Positions 26,216 through 34,965 of a stretch of DNA of 64,000 nt are shown here, piece after piece. Within the stretch, counting starts at the first letter, position 1. Every line of letters begins with the position of its first letter. The DNA is from an uncultured Lachnospiraceae bacterium. GTDB lineage: Bacteria > Bacillota > Clostridia > Lachnospirales > Lachnospiraceae. Under the pieces are notes generated by a model. It made no database searches. It saw only the letters and a program-made list of their open reading frames with translations, and was not told the DNA's origin. The stretch is from assembly GCA_910587955.1 (NCBI GenBank), contig CAJUNN010000010.1, forward strand, positions 7,721 to 71,720, read 5' to 3'. A program made the translations under genes and the position numbers.

Positions 26216-27874
26216 TTATCTCCCGCCAAGCACCTCCCGCAGCACTTCCGTCAGCCGCACAAGCGTATCCGGGAAGAAAATTCCGTACTGCTCCGCTTTC
26301 TCCGTGCGGATCCGGATATCTCTTGGATGCTCTTTGAAAGCCTCCTGGTTAGCCGTCAGGCGGTCCGTGGAAATCCCGCAGGACTGAAGAAGCCGGAAGA
26401 CTGTCTCGCACATATTAAAATTGTTCCCGGAGCCAAAGTTGTAGACACCTCCCGGAAGGGAAAAGGTCTGCTCCAGTTTCTCTGCCACAAGGCGTACATC
26501 CGTGATTCCCCGGAAATCACAGACCGGATAAACCATGGCCTGTCCCTGCCGCAGGGATTTTAGAAAGCCCATAAGAAAATTTCCATGCTCTTTCGGCGAA
26601 AGCTGCTCCCGGTCATACATCCAGCACAGACGGAGACACACGGTCTCCGGGCAGAGAGCCAGACAGCGCTCTTCCGCTTCCAGTTTCTGCCGTCCATATT
26701 CCCCGGCAGGCTGTACCGCCTCCTCCTCTCCGTGAGGTCCCGGTGCCTCGCTGCCAAAATAAATCTGATCCGAACTGCAGAAAATCAGTTTGCTTCCGGC
26801 CGCGGCGCAGGCCCGGGCCAGATGCTCCGTTCCCTGTACATTGATGCTCCGGGACTGGGCCGGATACTGCTGGCACCATCCCGTATCGGACACGGCCGCA
26901 CAGTGAACGACAATCTGAGGCCGGTTTTTCTTAAGATAGCGCTGCACCCTGCCTTCGTCGCTTAAATCCAGTTTTTCATGGGAAGGAGTCAGAATACGGT
27001 AGCGATCCGCATATTCCCGCACAATGCGGCTTCCCAGAAAACCCGAAGCTCCCGTCACCAGCATCCGCACCTTTTCCGTTTCCTTCCAAATCCACCGGAA
27101 AGCAAGCCAAGTCAGAACCGCACCCACAACCGCACATCCCAGATGGAAAAACAAATCGGGTATCTCCAGAATCTCAAACAGAGGATCCATAAACACAGAG
27201 TAGGCATTAAAACAGATGTGAAGAATAACGGGAGCCAGAAGCGTCTCATACCGCATACAGACATAGCCCAGGGCCATTCCCAGCAGAAACGCATAGGTTC
27301 CCTGCACCAGGTTTAAATGGGCAATTCCGAACATCAGGGCCTGAATCGCATTGACGATCCAAAATCCTGCTCCCGTGCGTTTCAGATATTCCATCGTCAG
27401 TCCCCGGAAGAACAATTCCTCTGCTATGGGACCGATAATCGCTACCACAATCACTGTAAGCAGGGTGAATTCCGAAATTCCGGCCTCCTCCATCAGCTCC
27501 GCATATTCCTCCATCTGCGCCGGATCCAAAAGATTCCAGAAATTTAAGACCACTTGAATGGCACACTGAAGGCCTACAGCCAGAGCCAGAATCTTTGCCG
27601 CAGATTTCCAGGAAAAGGACTTGATCCGCCTCATCTCCACCTGACGGTTTTTACGGAAAGCCAGCAGGTAGTACCATAATCCTGAAATCAGCAGACACAT
27701 GAGATCAATCACCAGCATTACGCCCATGATGTCGTCCACGTAGGCCTGTCCTGCCGCCTCAGGTCCCTGGTTCAGGATCATTCCCACTGCAAATACAATC
27801 GAACCGAAAAACTGTGTTGCCAGCATTGCCAGCAGGGGAACCATCCCCATCAGATACCAGCCAACTTTTTTCAC
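26216..27874 (-). CDS. Fusion of a CPBP (Abi) membrane protease and an RmlD-like SDR
   Basis: 552 residues from GTG 27874 (GGAGGT seven bases upstream). Residues 1 to about 265 are a polytopic CPBP intramembrane protease with EELFFRG (E152, E153, R157), GIAH (H186) and HICFN (H219). Residues 271-552 form a Rossmann-fold reductase: LVTGASGFLGSRIV, then FCSSDQIYFG and YGRQK as the Ser-Tyr-Lys triad of the RmlD/extended SDR family. The frame is unbroken. An internal ATG at 27064, preceded by AAAGGTG, could also yield the reductase alone. The two activities have no obvious shared pathway. Confidence 0.85.
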   Translation of the reverse strand: MKKVGWYLMGMVPLLAMLATQFFGSIVFAVGMILNQGPEAAGQAYVDDIMGVMLVIDLMCLLISGLWYYLLAFRKNRQVEMRRIKSFSWKSAAKILALAVGLQCAIQVVLNFWNLLDPAQMEEYAELMEEAGISEFTLLTVIVVAIIGPIAEELFFRGLTMEYLKRTGAGFWIVNAIQALMFGIAHLNLVQGTYAFLLGMALGYVCMRYETLLAPVILHICFNAYSVFMDPLFEILEIPDLFFHLGCAVVGAVLTWLAFRWIWKETEKVRMLVTGASGFLGSRIVREYADRYRILTPSHEKLDLSDEGRVQRYLKKNRPQIVVHCAAVSDTGWCQQYPAQSRSINVQGTEHLARACAAAGSKLIFCSSDQIYFGSEAPGPHGEEEAVQPAGEYGRQKLEAEERCLALCPETVCLRLCWMYDREQLSPKEHGNFLMGFLKSLRQGQAMVYPVCDFRGITDVRLVAEKLEQTFSLPGGVYNFGSGNNFNMCETVFRLLQSCGISTDRLTANQEAFKEHPRDIRIRTEKAEQYGIFFPDTLVRLTEVLREVLGGR

Positions 27875-27900
27875 CGCATGTACCTCCAAATTGATATTTT

Positions 27901-28737
27901 TTAAATCGAAACGCCCAGCAGGATTCCAAATCCTGCGGCAATTCCATACAAAAGAAGTAAAATCTTAAAATTTTTCTTCATGGGACGGTTGGACCGGAAA
28001 AGTACCGCCAGGCCTACGCCGGCCCCCGCACTTAATCCTGCCACCGCAGAACCGAAGCTTAAGCCTCCGGCCAGATACAGCTCTGTAACCAGAACCGAGG
28101 AGGCACAGTTGGGAATCAATCCCAGAAGGGCTGCCAGAAACGGCTGCAGCAGGGTATCCCTCCCCAGTATCCGGGCCAGCTGCTCCACCCCCAGAAACTC
28201 CAGGACCAGATTCAGCACAAAGGTAAATCCCAAAAGATACACCGCCAGGCGCAGGGTATGCCAAAGAGCCGGCCGCCAGACGTCGCTGGTATTGCTGCAG
28301 CCGCAGCTTTTACACAAGTCCCCGATGTGTTTCTCTTCTTTGGGGTTCCGGCTAAAAAAGTCCAGAATATATCCGGCAGCAATTCCAAGCATCACCTTCG
28401 CCAGCAGCAGAGGAAAAATAGTGCCGGCGCTTCCCGGATGCCCCAGAAGAATCAGCACCGCCTCATCGGAGGTGGAGAGAAACACGGCCAGCAAAGTTCC
28501 CAGACTTATAAGCCCTCCGGAATACAAATTAGCGGCAGCCACGGAAAATCCGCACTGGGGAATGCAGCCAAAGACCGCCCCTGCCGCCGGGCCAAACCGT
28601 CCCACCCTGGAGAGCAGACGGCTGGCTGCACGGCCGGAATAATGCTCCATGGCCTCTATCACCAGAAAAGCAGCCAATAAAAAGGGAAGGGTTCTCGCTG
28701 TATCCAGAACCGCATCCAAAAACGCATCTATTATCAT
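27901..28737 (-). CDS. Putative multi-helix metal exporter (ArsP_2/putative manganese transporter family)
   Basis: 278 residues from ATG 28737 (GAGGTG site). Two homologous hydrophobic halves each carry a conserved Cys segment, GCIPQCGFS and GLIPNCASS, with a cytoplasmic loop DLCKSCGCSN between them that could bind metal. This matches the ~10-helix putative heavy-metal permease family. The substrate is not established. It is separated from the folate riboswitch by a shared upstream region. Confidence 0.7.
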   Translation of the reverse strand: MIIDAFLDAVLDTARTLPFLLAAFLVIEAMEHYSGRAASRLLSRVGRFGPAAGAVFGCIPQCGFSVAAANLYSGGLISLGTLLAVFLSTSDEAVLILLGHPGSAGTIFPLLLAKVMLGIAAGYILDFFSRNPKEEKHIGDLCKSCGCSNTSDVWRPALWHTLRLAVYLLGFTFVLNLVLEFLGVEQLARILGRDTLLQPFLAALLGLIPNCASSVLVTELYLAGGLSFGSAVAGLSAGAGVGLAVLFRSNRPMKKNFKILLLLYGIAAGFGILLGVSI

Positions 28738-28875
28738 AAAACACCTCAAAATCCGCAGCCAGCACAAAAGAATCGGATAGCCCGGGAATTTCCCGCAATA
28801 AAAACTGCGGTATCTTATAGATATACCATTTTTTGCAGGAATTGGCAACTTCGTTAAAAAATTATCGTTTTCCTG

Positions 28876-28903
28876 TTGCATTTCCGAAAAAATCTGTTAT
28901 AAT
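28876..28903 (+). promoter_or_regulatory. Promoter of the riboswitch-folT unit
   Basis: TTGCAT (28876-28881), spacer of 16, consensus TATAAT (28898-28903). The predicted transcript start is right at the beginning of the riboswitch. Confidence 0.8.
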
Positions 28904-28908
28904 GAGCC

Positions 28909-29030
28909 CTGGAAGTAAAGTAGGAATCCATGCGTCAAGTGTTCGCCGGCTGGGGAGTTGCCGCGAAACGAAAAGACGGAGCGTCTGCACATCCGTCTTA
29001 CGATATGGGATCCGCACCCGTTGCTGCCGC
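28909..29030 (+). ncRNA. Tetrahydrofolate (THF) riboswitch
   Basis: The leader shows the folT-motif order: GGAAGTAAAGTAGGAATCC, then GCGTCAAGTG, a variable hairpin around 28965-29005, and GGGATCCGCACCCGTTGCTGCC. GGAATCC pairs with GGGATCC. Known THF riboswitches stand in front of folT and folE. After it, ATGAG/CTCAT (29032-29046) and ACAC/GTGT around the AGGAGG suggest control of ribosome access. Confidence 0.82.
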
Positions 29031-29086
29031 AGATGAGTACATCTCATGTGTGGAGGAACGATAACACAACAGGAGGTGTATTTTTT

Positions 29087-29671
29087 ATGCAGTTTTGTTC
29101 CAAAGAAGCATTCCGGCTGCGCGCGCAGCTTCAGGATATGCGAAACATCCAAAGTATCTGCCTGGGCGGGCTTTTTGTGGCCGCCTACGTGGTTCTGTCT
29201 CTTTTCAACATCCGTTTTTCCGAATTTCTGGAATTCCGGCTGGCCTTTCTTGCCCTGTCGGCCGCCGCGTTTTACGGCGGTCCTGTCATGGGAATGACTG
29301 TAGGTATCGCCGGCGACGTGATCAGCTACTTCGTCATGCCCCAGTCTGCCCCCTTTTTTCCGGGCTTTACCTTGACTTATGCTGTCCTAGGCTTCCTTTT
29401 CGGACTGATTCTCTACCGCTCCCGCATTACGCCCCTGCGGGCCTTCGCGGCCGGGCTTGCAGAATTTTTCATTTCCTGCACCCTGACCACATTCTGGCTC
29501 CACCTGATGTACGGCATGGACTGGAAATACCTTCTGACCATCCGCATCGTCAAAAATGCCATTTCCCTGGGCGTCTATTCCGTTTTGCTCTTTGTATTCC
29601 TCTCTGCCTTTTCCAGGATTCTGGCCTCCGGCCGGATGTCCGGAAAAGCCGCGGGACAGGTTCCCCGGTAA
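29087..29671 (+). CDS. folT: Folate ECF transporter S component FolT
   Basis: 194 residues from ATG 29087 (AGGAGGTGT site). About six membrane helices, with the S-component pattern (GLFVAAYVVLSLFNIRF, EFRLAFLALSAAAFYGG) and an Arg/Glu-rich membrane entry. The THF riboswitch directly upstream supports folate as substrate. It would use a shared EcfAA'T energising module encoded elsewhere. Folate is the one-carbon carrier for the acetogenesis genes in this window. Confidence 0.9.
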   Translation: MQFCSKEAFRLRAQLQDMRNIQSICLGGLFVAAYVVLSLFNIRFSEFLEFRLAFLALSAAAFYGGPVMGMTVGIAGDVISYFVMPQSAPFFPGFTLTYAVLGFLFGLILYRSRITPLRAFAAGLAEFFISCTLTTFWLHLMYGMDWKYLLTIRIVKNAISLGVYSVLLFVFLSAFSRILASGRMSGKAAGQVPR

Positions 29672-29684
29672 CGGAATGCCCTCT

Positions 29685-30335
29685 TTACAGGCCGCAGGCC
29701 AGCCCTTTCAGCGTAGAGATGGAGAGATCGCCCACTACGGCCAGATCTTCCGCCTGGTAAGCATAGGGGAAGTTATCCTCAAAGAGGATCTGGGAGGAGG
29801 GAGGAAATTCATCGTCCCCCTCCCAGAGGATAAAGCGCACATGCAGGCCGTTGATAAATTCAAATTCATAAGCCGCATCCCCCATGGAAATTTTTTCAGC
29901 TCCCATTTTTTCCATGGCTGCGCAAAAAGCGTCAATTTTAAATCCAAATCCGAATTTTAAGCGTGCAAGACAGCGCCCTTCAAACTGCCGGAAATATACT
30001 TCCCCCCAGGGAACCTCCCGATAGGTCAAGTATTTTCCGGCACTTTTTACCATCTGGCCGGAGATCAGGAACCGCAGCACAATGATCTTTGCGGCCGCCT
30101 GGGACAGGAGAAGGAAGACGCCCTCCTGTCCTTCTTCTTCCTTGTGCACATCAAATTCCGGGAAGTCTACCAGGTAGGAATACCCCAGCAGACGGATGTG
30201 AAACTGCCTGTTCTTTGGATCGTAGGCCACGCCGCAGCGCAGCGCCGCCTCTTCCGGATCCAGTTTCCGGTATTCCTCCAGATAATGCTCCAGGGGAATC
30301 CGCTCTTTGTTGTCTTTTTCGTACGGAAATTCCAT
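29685..30335 (-). CDS. DUF3786 family protein, next to RACo
   Basis: 216 residues from ATG 30335 (GGAGGTG site). No catalytic motif is recognised; the sequence has a central block GKYLTYREVPWGEVYFRQF and an acidic C-terminal part. DUF3786 proteins occur in anaerobes, often near corrinoid-protein genes. It is 17 bases downstream of the RACo gene and surely co-transcribed, so a role in corrinoid-protein maintenance is possible. The function is unknown. Confidence 0.75.
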   Translation of the reverse strand: MEFPYEKDNKERIPLEHYLEEYRKLDPEEAALRCGVAYDPKNRQFHIRLLGYSYLVDFPEFDVHKEEEGQEGVFLLLSQAAAKIIVLRFLISGQMVKSAGKYLTYREVPWGEVYFRQFEGRCLARLKFGFGFKIDAFCAAMEKMGAEKISMGDAAYEFEFINGLHVRFILWEGDDEFPPSSQILFEDNFPYAYQAEDLAVVGDLSISTLKGLACGL

Positions 30336-30352
30336 TACTTTCTGCACCTCCT

Positions 30353-32278
30353 CTACTGCTCTACCGAGGGGAACAGGGAACTGTCCGTGTGAGGCAAAAA
30401 GCAGCAGGCTACAAACTCGTCCATATAGCCAGGCTCTGTGGAAAGCTCCAGATAAGTCATATTCTGGGCCAGCTCGTAAACTTTGCGCTCCGCCTTGGTG
30501 GAAAGCAGCATGGCATAAGCCCCGGACAAGGAGGAGTTGCCGATATAGTGGTAGCATTCCACCGGAATATCCGGGAACATTCCGATGTTGACGGCATTCT
30601 GCATATTGATGCCGCTGCCGATTCCCCCTGCCACATACACTTGCTCAATCATGCTGATATCGAAATCCAGAGTTCCCAGCATGGTGCGGATGGCAGAGAA
30701 AATAGCTCCTTTGGCACGGATAAAGTTGTCGATGTCCACTTCCGTGATCTCCACGTCCTTCACGGAACCGGAATCCTCTTCAAAGGCCAGTACATAGCTG
30801 CCCATGCCGTAGGCGTCCCGCTTCACCCGGCGGCCCTCCCGGATGAATTTTCCTTTGGGGCTGATAATCTTACAGCGGAACAGCTCCGCAATCACGTCTA
30901 TAATACCGGAACCGCACAGGCCGATGGGTTTCTCTCCCGCCTCACCGATAATGGCAAAGGACGGCTCCATGGTTTCCGCGTCAATGGTGCAGGCTTCGAT
31001 GGCCCCGTCCGTAGCCCGCATGCCGCAGCTGATATCTCCGCCCTCAAAGGCCGGCCCTGCGGAGCAGGCACAGCTCATCATAAAGTCGGAATTTCCGAAT
31101 ACCAGCTCCCCGTTGGTTCCCAGATCGATAAAGAGGGAGAACTGGGGCTGGTTCCAGAGCATGCTTACCAGGGTTCCCGCAGTAATATCCCCTCCCACAT
31201 AACTGCCGATGTTGGGAGCCATAATAATATGGGCGTCGGGATGCACCTTCAAATTAATATCCGACGCATAGAAAGAATTGGTCTTAAAAAATGCCGGAAT
31301 ATACGGTTCCATACGCAGAGGATCCGCATTGATCCCCATAAGCAGATGGTTCATAGTGGTATTTCCCGCAATGGCCAGACGGTAAATATGCCTGGGGCTG
31401 ATGCCCGCGGAACGGCACATCTGCTGGATCATGGGATTTAACGTCTCTGCCACAATGGCATCCTGAAGCCGGGTCCGTCCTCCCTGCTTGGTGGATTCGA
31501 TAATGCGGTTGATGACATCCGCACCGTAGCGGATCTGTCCGTTTCCGGTGGAGGCTTTGGCCAGAATCCGTCCGTCCAGCATGTCCACCACTACGGCGGA
31601 CACTGTGGTGGTTCCGATATCGACGGCCAGGCCTCCTACCACCAGATCTTCATTTTTGCCGTAAATATCGTACACGAACACATGGCGCTTTCCCTGCCCG
31701 ATGACACACTGAATCTCGAAATTACTCCCGCGCAGCACATTGGGCAGCTTGCGCAGGGAGGAATACGGAATACGGATGTACTGGATTCCGGTCTTCTCCT
31801 GCAGCGCCCGTATCACCCGCTCAATGTCCGGCATGGTATCGTCAAGGCTCGGGGGATCCATCTGAATCCGCACCACGTGAATGTTGTTGTGAAGCGGCAG
31901 ATCCGCTTCCTCAATCTTCCGTTTGGACTCATCAAAGATGGCCACTTCCTCCGGAGAACTCAAATCCGCTACCTTCATGCGGCTCCGGTAGGCGGAAGCA
32001 ATGTCCGGCACCAATACCTCCACATCCCCGGCCACAGAGCTCACGCAGGCCAGACGCCACCCTTCCTCATATTCACTGTCGCTGATATGGCGGGTTTTCT
32101 TGGAATCCAGTTTTCCTTTTAAAAACTTCACTTTACATTTTCCACAGGATGCGTTGCCGGAGCAGGGCGCGTCAATCACCACGTTAGACTTTCTTGCAGT
32201 CTCCAGCAGGTTCTCTCCCAAAACCGTGGAGACCGTCACTTTCTCACCGTTCTCGAATTGAAATACTACATTTGCCAT
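30353..32278 (-). CDS. Corrinoid protein reductive activator (RACo-type, [2Fe-2S] plus ASKHA)
   Basis: 641 residues. An N-terminal ferredoxin-like domain holds C39, C45, C48 and C78. Linker and middle domains follow, then an ASKHA ATPase domain from about 210 (VDIGTTTVSAVVV, IDLGTNGELV, GLCGSGIIDV). These proteins use ATP to push an electron into Co(II) corrinoid that has slipped out of the cycle. A likely partner here is the corrinoid iron-sulfur protein AcsCD encoded 12 kb away, although methanol or methoxy-aryl methyltransferases elsewhere are also possible. Confidence 0.9.
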   Translation of the reverse strand: MANVVFQFENGEKVTVSTVLGENLLETARKSNVVIDAPCSGNASCGKCKVKFLKGKLDSKKTRHISDSEYEEGWRLACVSSVAGDVEVLVPDIASAYRSRMKVADLSSPEEVAIFDESKRKIEEADLPLHNNIHVVRIQMDPPSLDDTMPDIERVIRALQEKTGIQYIRIPYSSLRKLPNVLRGSNFEIQCVIGQGKRHVFVYDIYGKNEDLVVGGLAVDIGTTTVSAVVVDMLDGRILAKASTGNGQIRYGADVINRIIESTKQGGRTRLQDAIVAETLNPMIQQMCRSAGISPRHIYRLAIAGNTTMNHLLMGINADPLRMEPYIPAFFKTNSFYASDINLKVHPDAHIIMAPNIGSYVGGDITAGTLVSMLWNQPQFSLFIDLGTNGELVFGNSDFMMSCACSAGPAFEGGDISCGMRATDGAIEACTIDAETMEPSFAIIGEAGEKPIGLCGSGIIDVIAELFRCKIISPKGKFIREGRRVKRDAYGMGSYVLAFEEDSGSVKDVEITEVDIDNFIRAKGAIFSAIRTMLGTLDFDISMIEQVYVAGGIGSGINMQNAVNIGMFPDIPVECYHYIGNSSLSGAYAMLLSTKAERKVYELAQNMTYLELSTEPGYMDEFVACCFLPHTDSSLFPSVEQ

Positions 32279-32310
32279 TCCAAACTTCCTCCTGGTATCT
32301 CTTTGTTAGA

Positions 32311-32339
32311 ATTATAACATAGTCGTTGGGATTCGTCCA
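32311..32339 (-). promoter_or_regulatory. Likely promoter of the RACo-DUF3786 unit
   Basis: On the minus strand TGGACG (32334-32339), spacer of 17, TATAAT (32311-32316), about 33 bases before the start codon. The -35 box matches 4 of 6. Confidence 0.55.
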
Positions 32340-32534
32340 CGCATTTCCAATTTGGATTTTTCTGCGCTTTTGTCAATTTCATTCTCTTTTTGTTGAATTT
32401 TGTTATTTTATCTGAATTTTTATTTTAAATAAAATAAATTATAATATAATATCAATTTATTTTTCATAATTTTGTAATATATTTGGGATATACTTAGAAA
32501 AAGGAAAACAACAAGAGAGAAATGAGGTGTGTCT

Positions 32535-33017
32535 ATGAAAAAATTTTCCCTGCGGTGCAGCGCTTTCCTGCTGGCTGCAATCCTCTTCCTCCCGCCGGTC
32601 ATGCCGGACGTGAAGGCGGCCGGAAAACCGGATACCGCTGCCGTCCCCGCATCGTTTCCCGTCCCGGAAATCCGCAGCCCCAGGCTTGCCTATACAGAGC
32701 TTGCGGTTCGGGAAAAGTCCTTGCTGGATGAAGCTCTCTGCGATTTCGTATCGGAAGATGTGGTCTGCCTGATGGATGCAGGCATCGACTACACCATCAG
32801 CGAATGGGTAGAAAAATCCACACACACTTACCTCTTTTTTGATAAAGACCTTCCTGACGGAACCCTTTACACGGCCTGCGGATATGCCAGAACCGCAAAC
32901 GGCGGGTACGTCTATTTCGAGCTCTCCTCCCCGGAAAAGCTGACGGAGGAGACGGTAAATTTTCAGGTGAAGCAGGCTTTTAGCGGCCCCTGGAATTTTG
33001 AAACCCGAAGCTGTTAA
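32535..33017 (+). CDS. Small secreted protein of unknown function
   Basis: 160 residues from ATG 32535, with GAGGTG as ribosome site. A clear signal peptide (KKFSLRCSAFLLAAILFL, cleavage near VKAA). The mature part of about 130 residues is mixed alpha/beta with two conserved-looking Cys (ALCDF, VVCLMD) and a C-terminal Cys. No family is recognised. The ~100 bases upstream are very AT-rich and should hold the promoter. It stands alone between oppositely oriented genes. Confidence 0.7.
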   Translation: MKKFSLRCSAFLLAAILFLPPVMPDVKAAGKPDTAAVPASFPVPEIRSPRLAYTELAVREKSLLDEALCDFVSEDVVCLMDAGIDYTISEWVEKSTHTYLFFDKDLPDGTLYTACGYARTANGGYVYFELSSPEKLTEETVNFQVKQAFSGPWNFETRSC

Positions 33018-33045
33018 CATTCATTTCTTTGGTAGTTTACTTGAT

Positions 33046-33083
33046 CGCCAGAACGCCCGGACAACCGGGCGTTCTGGCGTTTT
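33046..33083 (+). terminator. Strong intrinsic terminator after the secreted-protein gene
   Basis: CGCCAGAACGCCCGG (33046-33060), loop ACAA, perfect 15-bp complement (33065-33079), then TTTT. Confidence 0.88.
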
Positions 33084-33115
33084 GGCATCTTTCTATTCTC
33101 CTTTCAGACACCTGA

Positions 33116-34141
33116 TTACAAAAGTTCCAGCAGCGCTTCCACATTTTCCCGGCTGGTGGCCCAGCTTGTAGCCAGCCGGACAACGGTGTGATTTTCATCC
33201 AGCTTTTCCCAGACACTTACCGCAGCTTTTTTCTGCAGCCCGGCCAGAGCCTCGTTTTCCATAATCAGGAACTGCTGATTGGTCGGCGACTCCAAGTAGA
33301 ACCGGCATCCTTTTTTGTGCAGTCCCTCTTTTAAGAGCTCCGCCATCTCGATGGCGTGGCGGCTGATTTCCAGATAAAAGTCCTCCGTAAAAAGCGTGTC
33401 GAACTGTATTCCCAAAAGCCGCCCTTTTGCAAGCAGCGCACCGTGCTGCTTGACTCTGGTAAGAAAATATTTCGGCATATTGTTTTTGGTAAACACCACT
33501 GCCTCCCCGCAAAGAGCTCCTACCTTGGTGCCTCCGATATAAAAAACGTCGCAGTACCTGGCAATCTGAGGCAGGGAAACGTCCGTATTCCGGCTTGCCA
33601 GGCCGTATCCCAGGCGGGCCCCGTCCAGATACAGGGGAATCCGGAATTCTCTGCAGATTCCGGAAAGCTCCGCCAGTTCCCGGCATGTATAAAGGGTTCC
33701 GTACTCCGTAGGATGGGAAATGTAAACCATTCCCGGAAACACCATATGATCGTGATTTTCATCCTGCCAAAAGCCCTCAAGAAAAGCCTTCAGATCTCCG
33801 GCGCTTATCTTCCCCTCATGCTGGGGCAGCTCCAGGACCTTGTGCCCGTGATATTCTATAGCTCCCGCCTCGTGGAGGCTTACATGACCCGTCCGGGCAG
33901 CTGCCACGCCCTCATAAGGCTGCAGCATCGTATCAATCACCACCATATTGGTCTGAGTTCCGCCCATGAGAAAGAATACCTCCGCCTGGGGGCAGCCGCA
34001 TGCTTTGCGTATTTTTTCCTTCGCAGACCGGCAATAAGCATCGCTGCCATAGCCGGGCAGCTGCTCCAGATTGGTTTCCGTCAGGCGCTGCAGAATCCTT
34101 CCGTGAGCTCCTTCCGTGTAATCGCTTTCAAAAGATAACAT
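33116..34141 (-). CDS. ltaE: Low-specificity L-threonine aldolase
   Basis: 341 residues of a fold-type I PLP enzyme. The cofactor Lys is in YIGGTKVGAL, the PLP Asp in LYLDGARLGYG, and MGGTQTN contributes phosphate binding. It splits L-threonine or L-allo-threonine to glycine and acetaldehyde. GGAGGG precedes the ATG. The next gene downstream is the end of the terminator region, so it closes this minus-strand group. Confidence 0.9.
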   Translation of the reverse strand: MLSFESDYTEGAHGRILQRLTETNLEQLPGYGSDAYCRSAKEKIRKACGCPQAEVFFLMGGTQTNMVVIDTMLQPYEGVAAARTGHVSLHEAGAIEYHGHKVLELPQHEGKISAGDLKAFLEGFWQDENHDHMVFPGMVYISHPTEYGTLYTCRELAELSGICREFRIPLYLDGARLGYGLASRNTDVSLPQIARYCDVFYIGGTKVGALCGEAVVFTKNNMPKYFLTRVKQHGALLAKGRLLGIQFDTLFTEDFYLEISRHAIEMAELLKEGLHKKGCRFYLESPTNQQFLIMENEALAGLQKKAAVSVWEKLDENHTVVRLATSWATSRENVEALLELL

Positions 34142-34153
34142 TTTACCGCCCTC

Positions 34154-34927
34154 CTATTGTATTCCAAAATGCCGCAGGGCATTGCTGATTCCCCCGGCAT
34201 CCACGTCATCCGTCACATAATCAGCGCAGGCTTTTACAAAAGGCTCCGCATTTCCCATAGCCACGCCGGTTCCGGCAAATTTCAGCATTTCCATATCATT
34301 TTCCCCGTCCCCGAAGGCGATAATCTCTTCCGGCGCAATTCCATAGCGGGAAAGAATCTGCTGCATTCCCACCACCTTGCCGCCTTCCTTCGCAATAATA
34401 TCTGTGCCGAAATCACTCCACCAGGTCATTTTGCAATGAGGCATCCGGCGCATCACCTGGCTGACCTCCTTCTCTTTGGCAAACACATTGACCAGATAAA
34501 CCTCACTCCCCCTGTATCTGTCTATCTTGGGAAGCTGAGAAGAAATGGCTGACTGAGCCCTGCGCACCCTCTCGTCAATAAAATTAATATAAATCCTTTC
34601 TTTCTCCACAAAAGCAATAGGCAGCTCCCGCTGTTCAAACAAAGGAAGAATCTGCCGGATATCTGCCGGATCAATCTCATAACCGGACAATGCTTTCCGG
34701 TCTCCGTCCAGACAGAGCTGTCCGTTCAGCAGCACATAGCCGTCAAATTTCAAATCCCGCACCGGCAGATCCGAAAGCTCCAGGATATGCCTCCCGGTGG
34801 AAGTGAAAACCAGCACGCCCTTCGCCCGCAGCATTTTCAGTGCCTCCCGGGTATCCTTGGGAACGCTGCCGCTCCTGTGGGACAAAAGCGTGCCGTCCAC
34901 ATCAAAAAAAGCCGCTTTTAGTTTCAT
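34154..34927 (-). CDS. Cof-type HAD hydrolase
   Basis: 257 residues with HAD motif I DVDGTL, motif II TSTGR, and motif III/IV GDGENDMEM, plus a C2B cap (about 80-185). Such enzymes dephosphorylate sugar phosphates, FMN or PLP; the substrate cannot be fixed from sequence. It ends 12 bases before ltaE starts, suggesting co-transcription. Confidence 0.92.
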   Translation of the reverse strand: MKLKAAFFDVDGTLLSHRSGSVPKDTREALKMLRAKGVLVFTSTGRHILELSDLPVRDLKFDGYVLLNGQLCLDGDRKALSGYEIDPADIRQILPLFEQRELPIAFVEKERIYINFIDERVRRAQSAISSQLPKIDRYRGSEVYLVNVFAKEKEVSQVMRRMPHCKMTWWSDFGTDIIAKEGGKVVGMQQILSRYGIAPEEIIAFGDGENDMEMLKFAGTGVAMGNAEPFVKACADYVTDDVDAGGISNALRHFGIQ

Positions 34928-34965
34928 ATGTAAGATGCTCCTTCTAAAGTTTTGCCCTCCTGCCT

